Source of the DNA: Clostridia bacterium
GTDB lineage: Bacteria; Bacillota; Clostridia; Oscillospirales; CAG-382
Reading direction: 5' to 3'
NCBI GenBank assembly: GCA_017646185.1
Contig: JAGCNA010000083.1
Coordinates: 1-19,173 of the forward strand
DNA: 19,173 nucleotides
A program made the position numbers and the translations under genes. Positions 12,860-19,173 of this stretch are shown here, one piece after another (positions within the stretch are counted from its first letter, which is position 1; the number at the start of each line of letters is the position of its first letter). The notes under the pieces are model-generated. The model saw only the letters and a program-made list of their open reading frames with translations, searched no databases and was not told where the DNA came from.

Positions 12860-15250
12860 TTACCCCTTTCTTTTTTTGCGAATTATACGTGCGGATATTA
12901 CGCCGATGATCAACGCCGCACCGATAATTATAACTAATACGGCAGTGTTGAATTCGGCTTCGGGTTCAAAATAAATTTCCGCTGTTTCGGTGTTAAGCTT
13001 GACCGCAGCGTCTTTTGTCTGTAACGTTACTTCAAATGTATCGTCATCTTCTTTAAAGAAATTATAATCATCGTGGAGAGGCGAATATGTGGTCTGGTTC
13101 ATCTTACCGTTTTCGCCAAAGGAAATGAGACGTATATACCCTTCTCCATCAAGATCGCATCCGTTTGCGGTATGGGTGGGAGCCGTACCGGTTTCGGCGT
13201 ACTGGTAATCCGAAAGTATTTCCCACACGTATCTGCCGTTACCGAGATCTCTTTGAACACGGCAGGTTCCGTGAACGTGGCCGCAGAGAACAGCGACAAT
13301 ATTTTCATTGGGAACGATAATGTTTTCCATAATTTCTTTTGCGCGGGAATGGTTGTATGCATTTACATCCTGAAGATTGCTTACATACGTTCCGTCGGTA
13401 TCGAGATAAGAATGAGTACACAGGATAACCGATCTGTCGGGATAAGCTTTGCACACCGCATTTGCCCAGGCGACGGTGCGTTCATCCGCCTCTATACCGT
13501 TGCTGATAAATAAAAACAGATAATCTGTGTCCCCAATTGTAACAAGATCGTAATGGCAGGAATTGTTATCCAAACTTCCGCCGTACCAATTATTTCTGAA
13601 GAATCTGCCTTTTCCGAAATATCGGTTAAAATACGTAAGATCGGCGGGAGTGTTGTTGGTATCGTGATTTCCCGCAAGAACGCCGTTAGGCATATTTGCG
13701 TTATCAAGAATTTCATGAACCTTATCCGCAAACTTCCACTCGCTTTGCGCTTTGTCTGCGGGAATAAAAGTATCTACAATATCTCCGGTGTGGATAAGAT
13801 ATCCCGCTTTACCGTTTTTATAAAGATCAACGCTGTAATTGAGTATCAACTCATACACATTGTTGAGATCCTCGAAATTGGAATAATATTGTGTATCGGT
13901 AATCCAAACCACGGTATTCGATTCCGAAACATATATATCGGGCTTAACGATTATTTTAACCTTTCCGTCGGAAATGTACTTTAAATCCTCAACACGAATT
14001 TCTGTTTCGGCGCCGCTCTGTGCGGTTCCTATCTGCACATACTGCTCGGCTTCCCAATCGAATGCCGATACGGATACCGATCTGTTCTCCGAAGTGGAGC
14101 CCTTGTATTTAAAAACAAAATATTTTGAATTTCCTATATCGAAAGTATATTCCTCTCCCCTGCCGTCTATAACGGGAGAAGAAGTCTGCACTTGCATACT
14201 TTCGTTAATAATACTGTCTTCCCGATCACACATTACGAATTCGGTGCAAAACGTTGATTGATTTCCGTATTTATCCGTTGCGGTAAGAGTGAGCAGATGC
14301 CTTCCTTCGGATATCCATTCGAGTGTGCGTCCGGAATGATAAAATTCGCCGTCAATATCAGCTTTTATCTTTGCTTCGCCCGATAAATCTTCTGCAGAAA
14401 ATTCGAAAACCGTGTCTTTGTAAATAACCGTTCCGAATTTAAAATCGAAATTGATGGACGGACCGGTGTTATCGGTAAAGAATTTAATTTCCTTAACGTT
14501 TTCGCCTTCGCAGGTAACGGTTAAGGTGTGCTCACCGTCTTCAAGCGTTGATGTGTCGAATACCGCTACAGAGCCTGTCTGGTTTTTGATCTCATTAAGC
14601 AGGTCTGCAAATACAAACGAAACGTATATCGGTGTGTTGGGTGTACTGCCGCCGAGATTTGTGGAAGCATTCCATCCGTCGCCTATGTTATAAGTTTTTA
14701 AAGGGTCATATTCTTCGGTAACCTCTGTTACTTGGTTTGTTCCTTCAACGGGATAATAAAGGATAACGGAAGAAGGAGCGACCGGCTTACCGTTGGGTAA
14801 AATTACAGAAACGTTTGCGATAGATTGATCGTCAAGATTATAGGTACCATATACCGGCAATTCGGGGTAAGAGAATCCGCCTGATGCAGCTATGTAAGTC
14901 AGTACCGCATCTCCGTTTTCCAGAATATTCTCATCAAACACCATTTTAAAGGTACCGGAGGTGGAGGGCAAAGACGTTAAGGAAACGTCGCCGTAATATA
15001 CATTTCCTCCGCCATACTCAAGACCTTCGGCTTTAAAAGAAAAATAAGGTTTTCCTATACCTGCACCGACAGAAACGCCATCTATGCTTATCTGCAGATT
15101 TTCCATACCGTGTGCCATGAATTCAACAGCACCGGAAACCGTATCCCCTGCGTTTATATTTACAACTACTTCATTGTCGGCGAAAACACGGAAATTTACT
15201 GCGGATATTATTAAGATAAAAGAAAATATAATTAAAAACGTTTTCTTCAT
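12860..15250 (-). CDS. Secreted, membrane-anchored calcineurin-like metallophosphoesterase
   Basis: A 796-residue surface protein. Residues 1-24 form a signal peptide (MKKTFLIIFSFILIISAV..., probable cleavage after VFA). Residues about 25-445 look like beta-rich, Ig/bacterial surface-type domains (for example TLTATDKYGNQSTF). The metallophosphoesterase domain follows with the full motif series: WITDTQ (D452), HTGDIVD (D490), LAGNHDT (N528, H529, D530), CTHSYLD (H613) and CGHVHG (H658, H660). Residues about 768-789 are a membrane helix followed by RIIRKKRKG, so the catalytic domain faces outside. The substrate is unknown; extracellular nucleotides, phosphodiesters or cell-wall polymers are options. 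The ATG overlaps the stop of the flippase-like gene (ATGA, 15247-15250), showing translational coupling, and citrate synthase follows 3 bases downstream. Confidence 0.92.
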   Translation of the reverse strand: MKKTFLIIFSFILIISAVNFRVFADNEVVVNINAGDTVSGAVEFMAHGMENLQISIDGVSVGAGIGKPYFSFKAEGLEYGGGNVYYGDVSLTSLPSTSGTFKMVFDENILENGDAVLTYIAASGGFSYPELPVYGTYNLDDQSIANVSVILPNGKPVAPSSVILYYPVEGTNQVTEVTEEYDPLKTYNIGDGWNASTNLGGSTPNTPIYVSFVFADLLNEIKNQTGSVAVFDTSTLEDGEHTLTVTCEGENVKEIKFFTDNTGPSINFDFKFGTVIYKDTVFEFSAEDLSGEAKIKADIDGEFYHSGRTLEWISEGRHLLTLTATDKYGNQSTFCTEFVMCDREDSIINESMQVQTSSPVIDGRGEEYTFDIGNSKYFVFKYKGSTSENRSVSVSAFDWEAEQYVQIGTAQSGAETEIRVEDLKYISDGKVKIIVKPDIYVSESNTVVWITDTQYYSNFEDLNNVYELILNYSVDLYKNGKAGYLIHTGDIVDTFIPADKAQSEWKFADKVHEILDNANMPNGVLAGNHDTNNTPADLTYFNRYFGKGRFFRNNWYGGSLDNNSCHYDLVTIGDTDYLFLFISNGIEADERTVAWANAVCKAYPDRSVILCTHSYLDTDGTYVSNLQDVNAYNHSRAKEIMENIIVPNENIVAVLCGHVHGTCRVQRDLGNGRYVWEILSDYQYAETGTAPTHTANGCDLDGEGYIRLISFGENGKMNQTTYSPLHDDYNFFKEDDDTFEVTLQTKDAAVKLNTETAEIYFEPEAEFNTAVLVIIIGAALIIGVISARIIRKKRKG

Positions 15251-16296
15251 TTTTGTTTTCCCTTTCTGTTTATAAGACTATATAGCAAAGAGTGAGCGCC
15301 GCTAACTACCAGCAAAGCAAAGAAATTAAGAGCACGGGTAACGATCATAGCGGGAATATACAGTCTGGGCCCGAAAACACCGCTGTAAAGTATGGTAAAA
15401 ACGTTTTCCGCTACGCCCGCAGAACCGGGAATGGGAACCGATTCCGAAGAAACGGCCAACACCGATTGTACGGAAATAATATAAATAAAGGATTCGTTTC
15501 TTAAACCGAAGGCGAGGTAAGCAAAGTAAACGATTGAAAAGTTGATAATTCGCTTAACTATACAGATGAATAACACCGCAAACACCGTAAGGGGAGAAGA
15601 GCGAATGATCCTGGAAGCGGAAATATAATCCTCTGCGCTTTGAACGGATTTTTCAACGGTAGCTTCCGTAATACGAAATACTTTAAAGCGGGAAAAAAAG
15701 CGTACAGTACCGGGAATAAGTTTTCTTGCAAAGGAAGGTGCGAATAAAGCGATGGCAAATAAGGCAACTATGCACAGATTTACAACAGCGCCGTAAACAA
15801 ATAAAGAGATAAAAAGGGCGGAACCGGTACTGAGTAATAAAGGAAAGATACAAACAGCGGCGGTCGCAACGATGACTACGGCGATACGGTTACACATTGA
15901 ATAAATGGCAAGCACGTTGCAAGCGGAGGGGGTGTCAATCCCGTCCTTGTACATCGAGTACCCTGCTGCAGGGAGACCAGCAAGCTGTGCAGGTGAAATA
16001 TTAGAATACAGCAGATCCGTTCCCGCATAACCGGAAGCGGAAAAAAAGGATATTTTCCTGCCCAAAAGGGAAAAAAGTATCTTTAAACATCCGGCTTCGG
16101 AATATAGTTGAAGGAAGATCATAGATATTCCCAACAAAACGAAAACAGGATCGATATTTTTGATTGTAGACAGAACTTCAACGGCATCGTACTGAACGGC
16201 AATATATACAGCAACGCCTATGATTATAAGAGCAATGATTCCGATATATACCGCCGTAAGCTTGGACGATGGTTTTTTCCCTTGAGAATTGTTCAT
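15247..16296 (-). CDS. Lysylphosphatidylglycerol synthase transmembrane-type (MprF/UPF0104-like) protein
   Basis: A 349-residue integral membrane protein of the LPG_synthase_TM family (PF03706 type), resembling the flippase half of MprF and AglD-like proteins. About eight hydrophobic segments are visible, starting at YIGIIALIIIGVAVYIAV. Family-like polar motifs include SNISPAQLAGLPAAGYSMYKDGI and SSESVPIPGSAGVAENVF (the PxPGGxGxxE-like motif). There is no aminoacyl-transferase domain, so it cannot by itself add lysine to lipids. It may flip lipid or glycolipid intermediates; this is inference. AGGAGA (16302-16307) lies 5 nt before the ATG. It is the first gene of the flippase-phosphoesterase-citrate synthase operon, and its stop overlaps the next start. 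Confidence 0.88.
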   Translation of the reverse strand: MNNSQGKKPSSKLTAVYIGIIALIIIGVAVYIAVQYDAVEVLSTIKNIDPVFVLLGISMIFLQLYSEAGCLKILFSLLGRKISFFSASGYAGTDLLYSNISPAQLAGLPAAGYSMYKDGIDTPSACNVLAIYSMCNRIAVVIVATAAVCIFPLLLSTGSALFISLFVYGAVVNLCIVALFAIALFAPSFARKLIPGTVRFFSRFKVFRITEATVEKSVQSAEDYISASRIIRSSPLTVFAVLFICIVKRIINFSIVYFAYLAFGLRNESFIYIISVQSVLAVSSESVPIPGSAGVAENVFTILYSGVFGPRLYIPAMIVTRALNFFALLVVSGAHSLLYSLINRKGKQK

Positions 16297-16323
16297 TTTA
16301 ATCTCCTGAATTTTATTATTTTT

Positions 16324-16352
16324 ATTATAACATAAATTACATATTAAGTAAA
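16324..16352 (-). promoter_or_regulatory. Sigma-A promoter of the flippase-phosphoesterase-citrate synthase operon
   Basis: On the minus strand: TTTACT (16347-16352), a 17-nt spacer, then TATAAT (16324-16329), 27 bases before the ATG at 16296. Confidence 0.75.
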
Positions 16353-16370
16353 TATTTTTTGTATAAAGTA

Positions 16371-16399
16371 TTTACAAACAGGTTTCGATATGGTATAAT
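16371..16399 (+). promoter_or_regulatory. Sigma-A promoter of the riboswitch-oadB transcript
   Basis: TTTACA (16371-16376), a 17-nt spacer, then TATAAT (16394-16399). The predicted start near 16406 lies just before the riboswitch P1 strand. Confidence 0.8.
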
Positions 16400-16407
16400 A
16401 CGGCGAA

Positions 16408-16499
16408 GTAAAAGGGAGTAGCAGGCGGCACATGCCGTTGTCTACAGCGTCAATACGGCCGAAACGGTCCGCGCAGACATTCAATTGCAAGACTTTTAC
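16408..16499 (+). promoter_or_regulatory. yybP-ykoY-type (Mn2+) riboswitch aptamer
   Basis: The leader matches the yybP-ykoY aptamer as I remember it. It has a 5' AAAGGGAGUAGC (16411-16422), a central CGUCAAUACG (16448-16457), a hairpin GGCCG-AAA-CGGUC (16457-16469) followed by CGCGCAGAC, and a 3' GCAAGAC. The outer helix P1 pairs GUAAAAG (16408-16414) with CUUUUAC (16493-16499), 7 bp. An inner arm pairs GUAG (16418-16421) with CUAC, carrying GCGGC/GCCGU. The 3' P1 strand is also the 5' arm of the terminator, so ligand binding should block termination (an ON switch). Known members sense Mn2+ and usually control Mn2+ exporters. The association with an oadB-like gene is unusual to my knowledge. 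An alternative is another ion riboswitch such as the Na+ class, but the sequence motifs favour yybP-ykoY. Confidence 0.82.
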
Positions 16500-16531
16500 C
16501 GTCTTTTGTTGACGGTGAAGGTCTATTTTTT
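16491..16531 (+). terminator. Riboswitch expression-platform terminator
   Basis: A 13-bp stem with two G-U pairs (16491-16503 with 16511-16523; GACUUUUACCGUC/GACGGUGAAGGUC), a 7-nt loop, then UAUUUUUU. It shares CUUUUAC (16493-16499) with aptamer helix P1 and sits directly before the oadB ribosome binding site. Confidence 0.9.
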
Positions 16532-16549
16532 ATTAAAGGAGATGTTGTT

Positions 16550-17674
16550 TTGGAGTTTATCTACGAAAATGCCGTTAAAATCGTAACGGAACAGCCCGGA
16601 ATGATAGCAATGTGGATTATAGGCGCATTTCTTATTTTCTTGGCTATCAAGTTTGATATGGAGCCTACCTTGCTTTTGCCCATGGGATTCGGTGCAATAC
16701 TTGTAAACCTTCCCATAGCCGGTGCACCCGAGGTTATCGAAACACTTTACAGCGCTACTATCGAAAACGAGCTTTTACCCCTTTTGCTGTTTATCGGTAT
16801 CGGTGCGATGATCGACTTTGGTCCTCTGCTTTCCAACCCCAAGCTTATGTTGTTCGGTGCATCCGCACAGTTCGGTATATTTATGACCTTGTTCCTCGCC
16901 GCTTTGCTTGGTGACCTTGGTCTGTTTGGCGAAGGCTTCCTTATCACAGATGCTGCTTCTATCGCCATTATCGGAGCCGCTGACGGTCCTACAAGTATTT
17001 TCGTTGCGGGACAGTTCGGAACAAAATATATCGGCGCAATTATCGTTGCAGCTTACTCTTATATGGCTCTCGTTCCCATCGTTCAGCCTCCCGTTATAAA
17101 GCTTCTTACCACCAAGAAGGAAAGACTTATACGTATGGAATATTCCCCCAAGGGTGTTTCCAGAAAAACCCGTATTCTCTTCCCCATTATAGTTACTATA
17201 GTTGTTGGTCTTATTGCTCCCGAGTGTGTATCTCTCATCGGATTCCTTATGTTCGGTAACCTTATCCGTGAATGCGGAAGACTTGATTCCCTTTCCGAAA
17301 CCGCACAGAAGGTTCTTGCAAATCTCGTTACATTGCTTCTCGGTATTGTTGTTGCATTCACCATGAAAGCAAATGACTTCCTCCGTTGGGATACACTTAT
17401 TGTTATCGCTCTCGGTCTTATTGCATTTATCTTTGATACCGCAGGCGGTGTTCTGTTTGCTAAATTCCTTAATCTCTTCTCCAAGAAGAAGGTTAATCCC
17501 ATGATCGGTGCGTCCGGTATTTCCGCATTCCCTATGTCCGCACGTGTCGTTCATAAGATGGGTCTTAAAGAAGATCCCCAGAACTTCCTGCTTATGCATT
17601 CTATCGGCGTAAACGTTTCCGGTCAGGTTGCATCCGTTATTGCAGGCGGTATAATCCTCAGTATTTTGGGTTAA
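16550..17674 (+). CDS. oadB: Sodium ion-translocating decarboxylase subunit beta (OadB-like)
   Basis: A 374-residue polytopic membrane protein of the OAD_beta family. In the known complexes the beta subunit couples decarboxylation of a carboxybiotin carrier to Na+ export. Family segments are AIKFDMEPTLLLPMGFGAILVNLP, LLLFIGIGAMIDFGPLL, IIGAADGPTSIF (D145, matching the Na+/H+-binding aspartate region) and HSIGVNVSGQVASVIAGG near the C-terminus. It starts at TTG (16550-16552), with AAAGGAG (16535-16541) 8 nt upstream; no in-frame ATG fits. The start ME-FIYENAVK... aligns with the family N-terminus. It is controlled by the upstream riboswitch and followed 15 bases later by an OadG-like gene. No alpha (carboxyltransferase) or biotin-carrier gene is in the window, so its partner or even its transport function is open. 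Confidence 0.9.
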   Translation: MEFIYENAVKIVTEQPGMIAMWIIGAFLIFLAIKFDMEPTLLLPMGFGAILVNLPIAGAPEVIETLYSATIENELLPLLLFIGIGAMIDFGPLLSNPKLMLFGASAQFGIFMTLFLAALLGDLGLFGEGFLITDAASIAIIGAADGPTSIFVAGQFGTKYIGAIIVAAYSYMALVPIVQPPVIKLLTTKKERLIRMEYSPKGVSRKTRILFPIIVTIVVGLIAPECVSLIGFLMFGNLIRECGRLDSLSETAQKVLANLVTLLLGIVVAFTMKANDFLRWDTLIVIALGLIAFIFDTAGGVLFAKFLNLFSKKKVNPMIGASGISAFPMSARVVHKMGLKEDPQNFLLMHSIGVNVSGQVASVIAGGIILSILG

Positions 17675-17689
17675 AGGAGAAGACTTGAT

Positions 17690-17998
17690 ATGAAAAAAAT
17701 AATTTCTGCTTTACTCATAGCTGTTCTCACTCTTTCAGTATTTTCAGTTTTTGCCGTTTCCGCTTTTGCGGAAGGCAGTGAAACCGAAGTTTCCGTTAGC
17801 GAATCTTCCGAAATTGTTGAAGAAGTATCCGAAACGGTAAGCGAAGTGGTTTCCGAAGAAAATGAAGACGGTAAGTATGCAAATACCATCAGATCTCTTG
17901 AAATTATGGGATTCGGTATGTTTGGTATTTTCCTTGTAACCTGCATTATCGTTTGTGTAATGTACCTTCTCACCCTCCTTAAGGATAAAAAAGCTTAA
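17690..17998 (+). CDS. Small OadG-like membrane protein with signal peptide
   Basis: A 102-residue protein. Residues 1-27 form a signal peptide (MKKIISALLIAVLTL..., probable cleavage AFA|EG). Residues 28-60 are an acidic, Ser/Glu/Val-rich linker with repeated SE(x)V units. Residues about 68-97 (SLEIMGFGMFGIFLVTCII...) resemble the single transmembrane helix of OadG, the gamma subunit of Na+-pumping decarboxylases, ending in a short basic tail (LKDKKA). OadG normally starts at its membrane helix, so the cleaved N-terminus and linker are unusual. AAAGGAG (17673-17679) overlaps the oadB stop. Co-transcription with oadB and a terminator right after support a two-gene unit in which this protein assembles with OadB. 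The gamma assignment rests on a short motif plus context. Confidence 0.78.
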   Translation: MKKIISALLIAVLTLSVFSVFAVSAFAEGSETEVSVSESSEIVEEVSETVSEVVSEENEDGKYANTIRSLEIMGFGMFGIFLVTCIIVCVMYLLTLLKDKKA

Positions 17999-18005
17999 AA
18001 GTTTT

Positions 18006-18038
18006 TGCCGGCACTAAAAATGTGCCGGCATTATTTTT
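18006..18038 (+). terminator. Intrinsic terminator of the oadB-oadG-like operon
   Basis: A perfect 9-bp stem (18006-18014 with 18022-18030; TGCCGGCAC/GTGCCGGCA) with a 7-nt loop, then TTATTTTT, 7 bases after the OadG-like stop. Confidence 0.92.
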
Positions 18039-18058
18039 ACAAAATTTGCTCATATATC

Positions 18059-18087
18059 TTGAAATATTTAAATAAATGTGTTAGAAT
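18059..18087 (+). promoter_or_regulatory. Sigma-A promoter of nagB
   Basis: TTGAAA (18059-18064), a 17-nt spacer, then TAGAAT (18082-18087), 41 bases before the ATG. Confidence 0.75.
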
Positions 18088-18128
18088 TCACTTCGTAAAT
18101 TCAAACATAAACGGAGGAAACTTTTGTT

Positions 18129-18851
18129 ATGAAAATTATTGTTTGCGAAAACTACGAAGAAATGTCCAAAGCGGGCGCAGAAATAATTGCGGAAACCGTT
18201 AAGGCTAATCCTTCCTGCGTACTCGGTCTTGCTACCGGTTCTACTCCCGTAGGTATGTACAAGTGCCTTACCGAAATGAACAAAGCAGGCGAAATCACCT
18301 TTAAGGACGTTACTTCTTATAACCTTGATGAATATTATCCCCTCGCTCCCGATCATGATCAGAGCTACCGTTATTTCATGAACCACAATCTGTTTGATAA
18401 TATCGATATCGACAAGGCTAACACCAACGTACCCGACGGTCTGGCTGAAGATCCTGCTGCTATGGGAAAAGCTTATGACGAAGCTATAAAGGCTGCAGGC
18501 GGAATCGACCTTCAGGTTCTCGGTCTTGGTCCCAACGGACATATCGCTTTCAACGAACCCGAAGATGAGCTTTACGTTGGTACCCACCTCACCGGTCTTA
18601 CCGACAGCACTATCGAAGCTAACTCCCGTTTCTTCGCTTCCAAGGCTGATGTTCCCACTCAGGCAGTAACTATGGGTATCGGCTCCATTATGCAGGCAAA
18701 GAAGATCATCGTTCTTGCAAGCGGCAAGGGCAAGCACGACGTTATCGTTAAGATGCAGGACGACCGTATCACTACCCAGTGCCCCGCTACCCTGCTCAAG
18801 GTTCACCCCGACGTTGTACTTATCTGCGATAAGGACGCTTACAACGGTTAA
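18129..18851 (+). CDS. nagB: Glucosamine-6-phosphate deaminase
   Basis: A 240-residue cytosolic enzyme, matching the short Firmicutes NagB (about 240). It converts glucosamine-6-phosphate to fructose-6-phosphate and ammonia, the step that sends amino sugars from cell-wall recycling or host glycans into glycolysis. Motifs are LATGSTPVGMY (34-44, phosphate binding), SYNLDEYYPL with D67 and E68 (catalytic base region), and GLGPNGHIAFNEP with H138 and E143. GGAGG (18113-18117) lies 11 nt before the ATG, slightly long but acceptable. The gene has its own promoter and terminator, so it is monocistronic; no nagA or transporter is adjacent. Codon use in the second half is strongly biased to C-ending codons (acc, atc, aag), suggesting high expression. 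Confidence 0.96.
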   Translation: MKIIVCENYEEMSKAGAEIIAETVKANPSCVLGLATGSTPVGMYKCLTEMNKAGEITFKDVTSYNLDEYYPLAPDHDQSYRYFMNHNLFDNIDIDKANTNVPDGLAEDPAAMGKAYDEAIKAAGGIDLQVLGLGPNGHIAFNEPEDELYVGTHLTGLTDSTIEANSRFFASKADVPTQAVTMGIGSIMQAKKIIVLASGKGKHDVIVKMQDDRITTQCPATLLKVHPDVVLICDKDAYNG

Positions 18852-18863
18852 TTAATTTAACAT

Positions 18864-18905
18864 AAAATAGCCTATGAACTTGTAAGATTCATAGGCTATT
18901 TTTTA
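18864..18905 (+). terminator. Intrinsic terminator after nagB, probably bidirectional
   Basis: A 15-bp stem (18864-18878 with 18888-18902; core ATAGCCTATGAA/TTCATAGGCTAT) with a 9-nt loop, running into T residues on the + strand. On the minus strand it ends in TTTTATG and lies just past the stop of the convergent GNAT gene, so it may serve both genes. Confidence 0.9.
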
Positions 18906-18912
18906 TTGGTAA

Positions 18913-19173
18913 CTATAACTTCTTTTCCATTGTTCGTTTTTGTGTGGTCATACCGCATTTTTTGTAAAATCCGGTGGCGCTTCCGTCGAATTCCCACACG
19001 TTCAGTTCAAAAGACCGGCATCCGCATTCTTTTGCATAACCAAACAGAAAATCCATAAATTTGTGTCCTATTCCCTTTCCGCGGGTTTCGGGAAGAACAT
19101 ACAGATCATCAAGATAAAATACTGCACGGTCCTTAAGCACGGGATCGTCTTTTTTTATTACTATATAACAAAT
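18913..19173 (-). CDS. GNAT family N-acetyltransferase, C-terminal part (cut by window edge)
   Basis: The frame is open to the window end, so these 86 residues are the C-terminal part of a longer protein. A GTG at 19140 could be read as a start, but the frame continues upstream (ICYIVIKKDDP) with sequence expected of the preceding GNAT strand. Motif A is complete: FYLDDLYVLPETRGKGIGHKFM, with RGKGIG binding the acetyl-CoA pyrophosphate. Motif B is FELNVWEFDGSATGFYKKCGM. The D/E-L-N-V-W-x-x-N/D-x-x-A-x-x-F-Y pattern is typical of diamine/spermidine-type or small-molecule acetyltransferases, but the substrate is unknown. It converges with nagB across a shared terminator. Confidence 0.85.
   Translation of the reverse strand: MCYIVIKKDDPVLKDRAVFYLDDLYVLPETRGKGIGHKFMDFLFGYAKECGCRSFELNVWEFDGSATGFYKKCGMTTQKRTMEKKL

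Noticed and set aside
16408..16499. Na+-sensing riboswitch as the identity of the oadB leader
   Set aside because: A Na+ switch would suit a Na+ pump, and I considered it on context. The visible conserved strings match the yybP-ykoY aptamer as I recall it, so I kept that call; a covariance-model search would settle it.
16542..16580. ATG at 16542 as the start before oadB
   Set aside because: It is out of frame with oadB and runs into a stop after about 13 codons; the TTG at 16550 has correct Shine-Dalgarno spacing and family alignment.
16775..17599. - strand open frame opposite oadB (274 codons)
   Set aside because: It is rich in Asn, Cys, Gly, Lys and His with no fold-like pattern, as expected of the complement of a hydrophobic membrane-protein gene.
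18081..18806. - strand open frame opposite nagB (241 codons)
   Set aside because: NagB on the + strand is unambiguous; the antisense frame has no start signals or domain.

Overview
The window looks like chromosomal core and near-core DNA from an anaerobic, low-to-moderate-GC Firmicute, most likely a class Clostridia gut bacterium of the Oscillospiraceae/Ruminococcaceae kind. The pointers are a type III glutamine synthetase, a DUF1846 protein, a C_GCAxxG_C_C protein, a clostridial-type PurA, a Na+-translocating decarboxylase beta subunit, strong AGGAG-type ribosome binding sites and consensus sigma-A promoters. This lineage call is inference from gene content. I see no rRNA, tRNA, IS element, CRISPR array or phage gene. 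No gap between genes exceeds about 260 bases, and the two largest gaps (11270-11530 and 16297-16549) are both filled with RNA regulatory structures.

Layout. 1-214: the tail of an unidentified + strand gene and two terminators. 215-1630: a Bcp-type peroxiredoxin (-) divergent from a xylose-isomerase-like TIM-barrel protein (+). 1627-3489: an sfsA-MFS transporter pair (-). 3525-4875: a GNAT acetyltransferase (+) converging with a stand-alone RadC/JAB protein (-), preceded by a two-CBS-domain protein (-). 4984-9849: a purA-DUF1846-glnN operon (-), joining AMP synthesis and glutamine synthesis. 10026-10484: a C_GCAxxG_C_C redox-type protein (+), converging with a methyltransferase (-). 11285-11527: a complete-looking leader-peptide/attenuator module controlling the methyltransferase. 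11531-16296: an operon (-) of an MprF-like membrane protein, a surface-anchored metallophosphoesterase and citrate synthase. 16371-17998: a yybP-ykoY-type (Mn2+) riboswitch followed by an oadB-like gene and a small OadG-like gene (+). 18059-18851: nagB with its own promoter and terminator (+). 18913-19173: the C-terminal part of a GNAT acetyltransferase (-), cut by the window edge.

Two regulatory systems stand out. First, the methyltransferase has a perfect-consensus promoter, a 39-codon leader ORF with its own ribosome binding site, and three mutually exclusive RNA pairings (1:2, 2:3 and a 3:4 terminator). This is the architecture of ribosome-mediated transcription attenuation, as seen for drug-inducible resistance genes and amino-acid operons. 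Second, a Mn2+-type riboswitch with an overlapping terminator precedes an orphan Na+-pump beta subunit that has no carboxyltransferase partner nearby. That raises the question of what this membrane protein does and why manganese would control it.

Many start codons were moved inward from the longest open frame because a clear Shine-Dalgarno sequence and family alignment both point to an internal ATG (CBS protein, DUF1846, purA, methyltransferase, RadC-like). All function calls rest on motif recognition by eye; no database search was possible.
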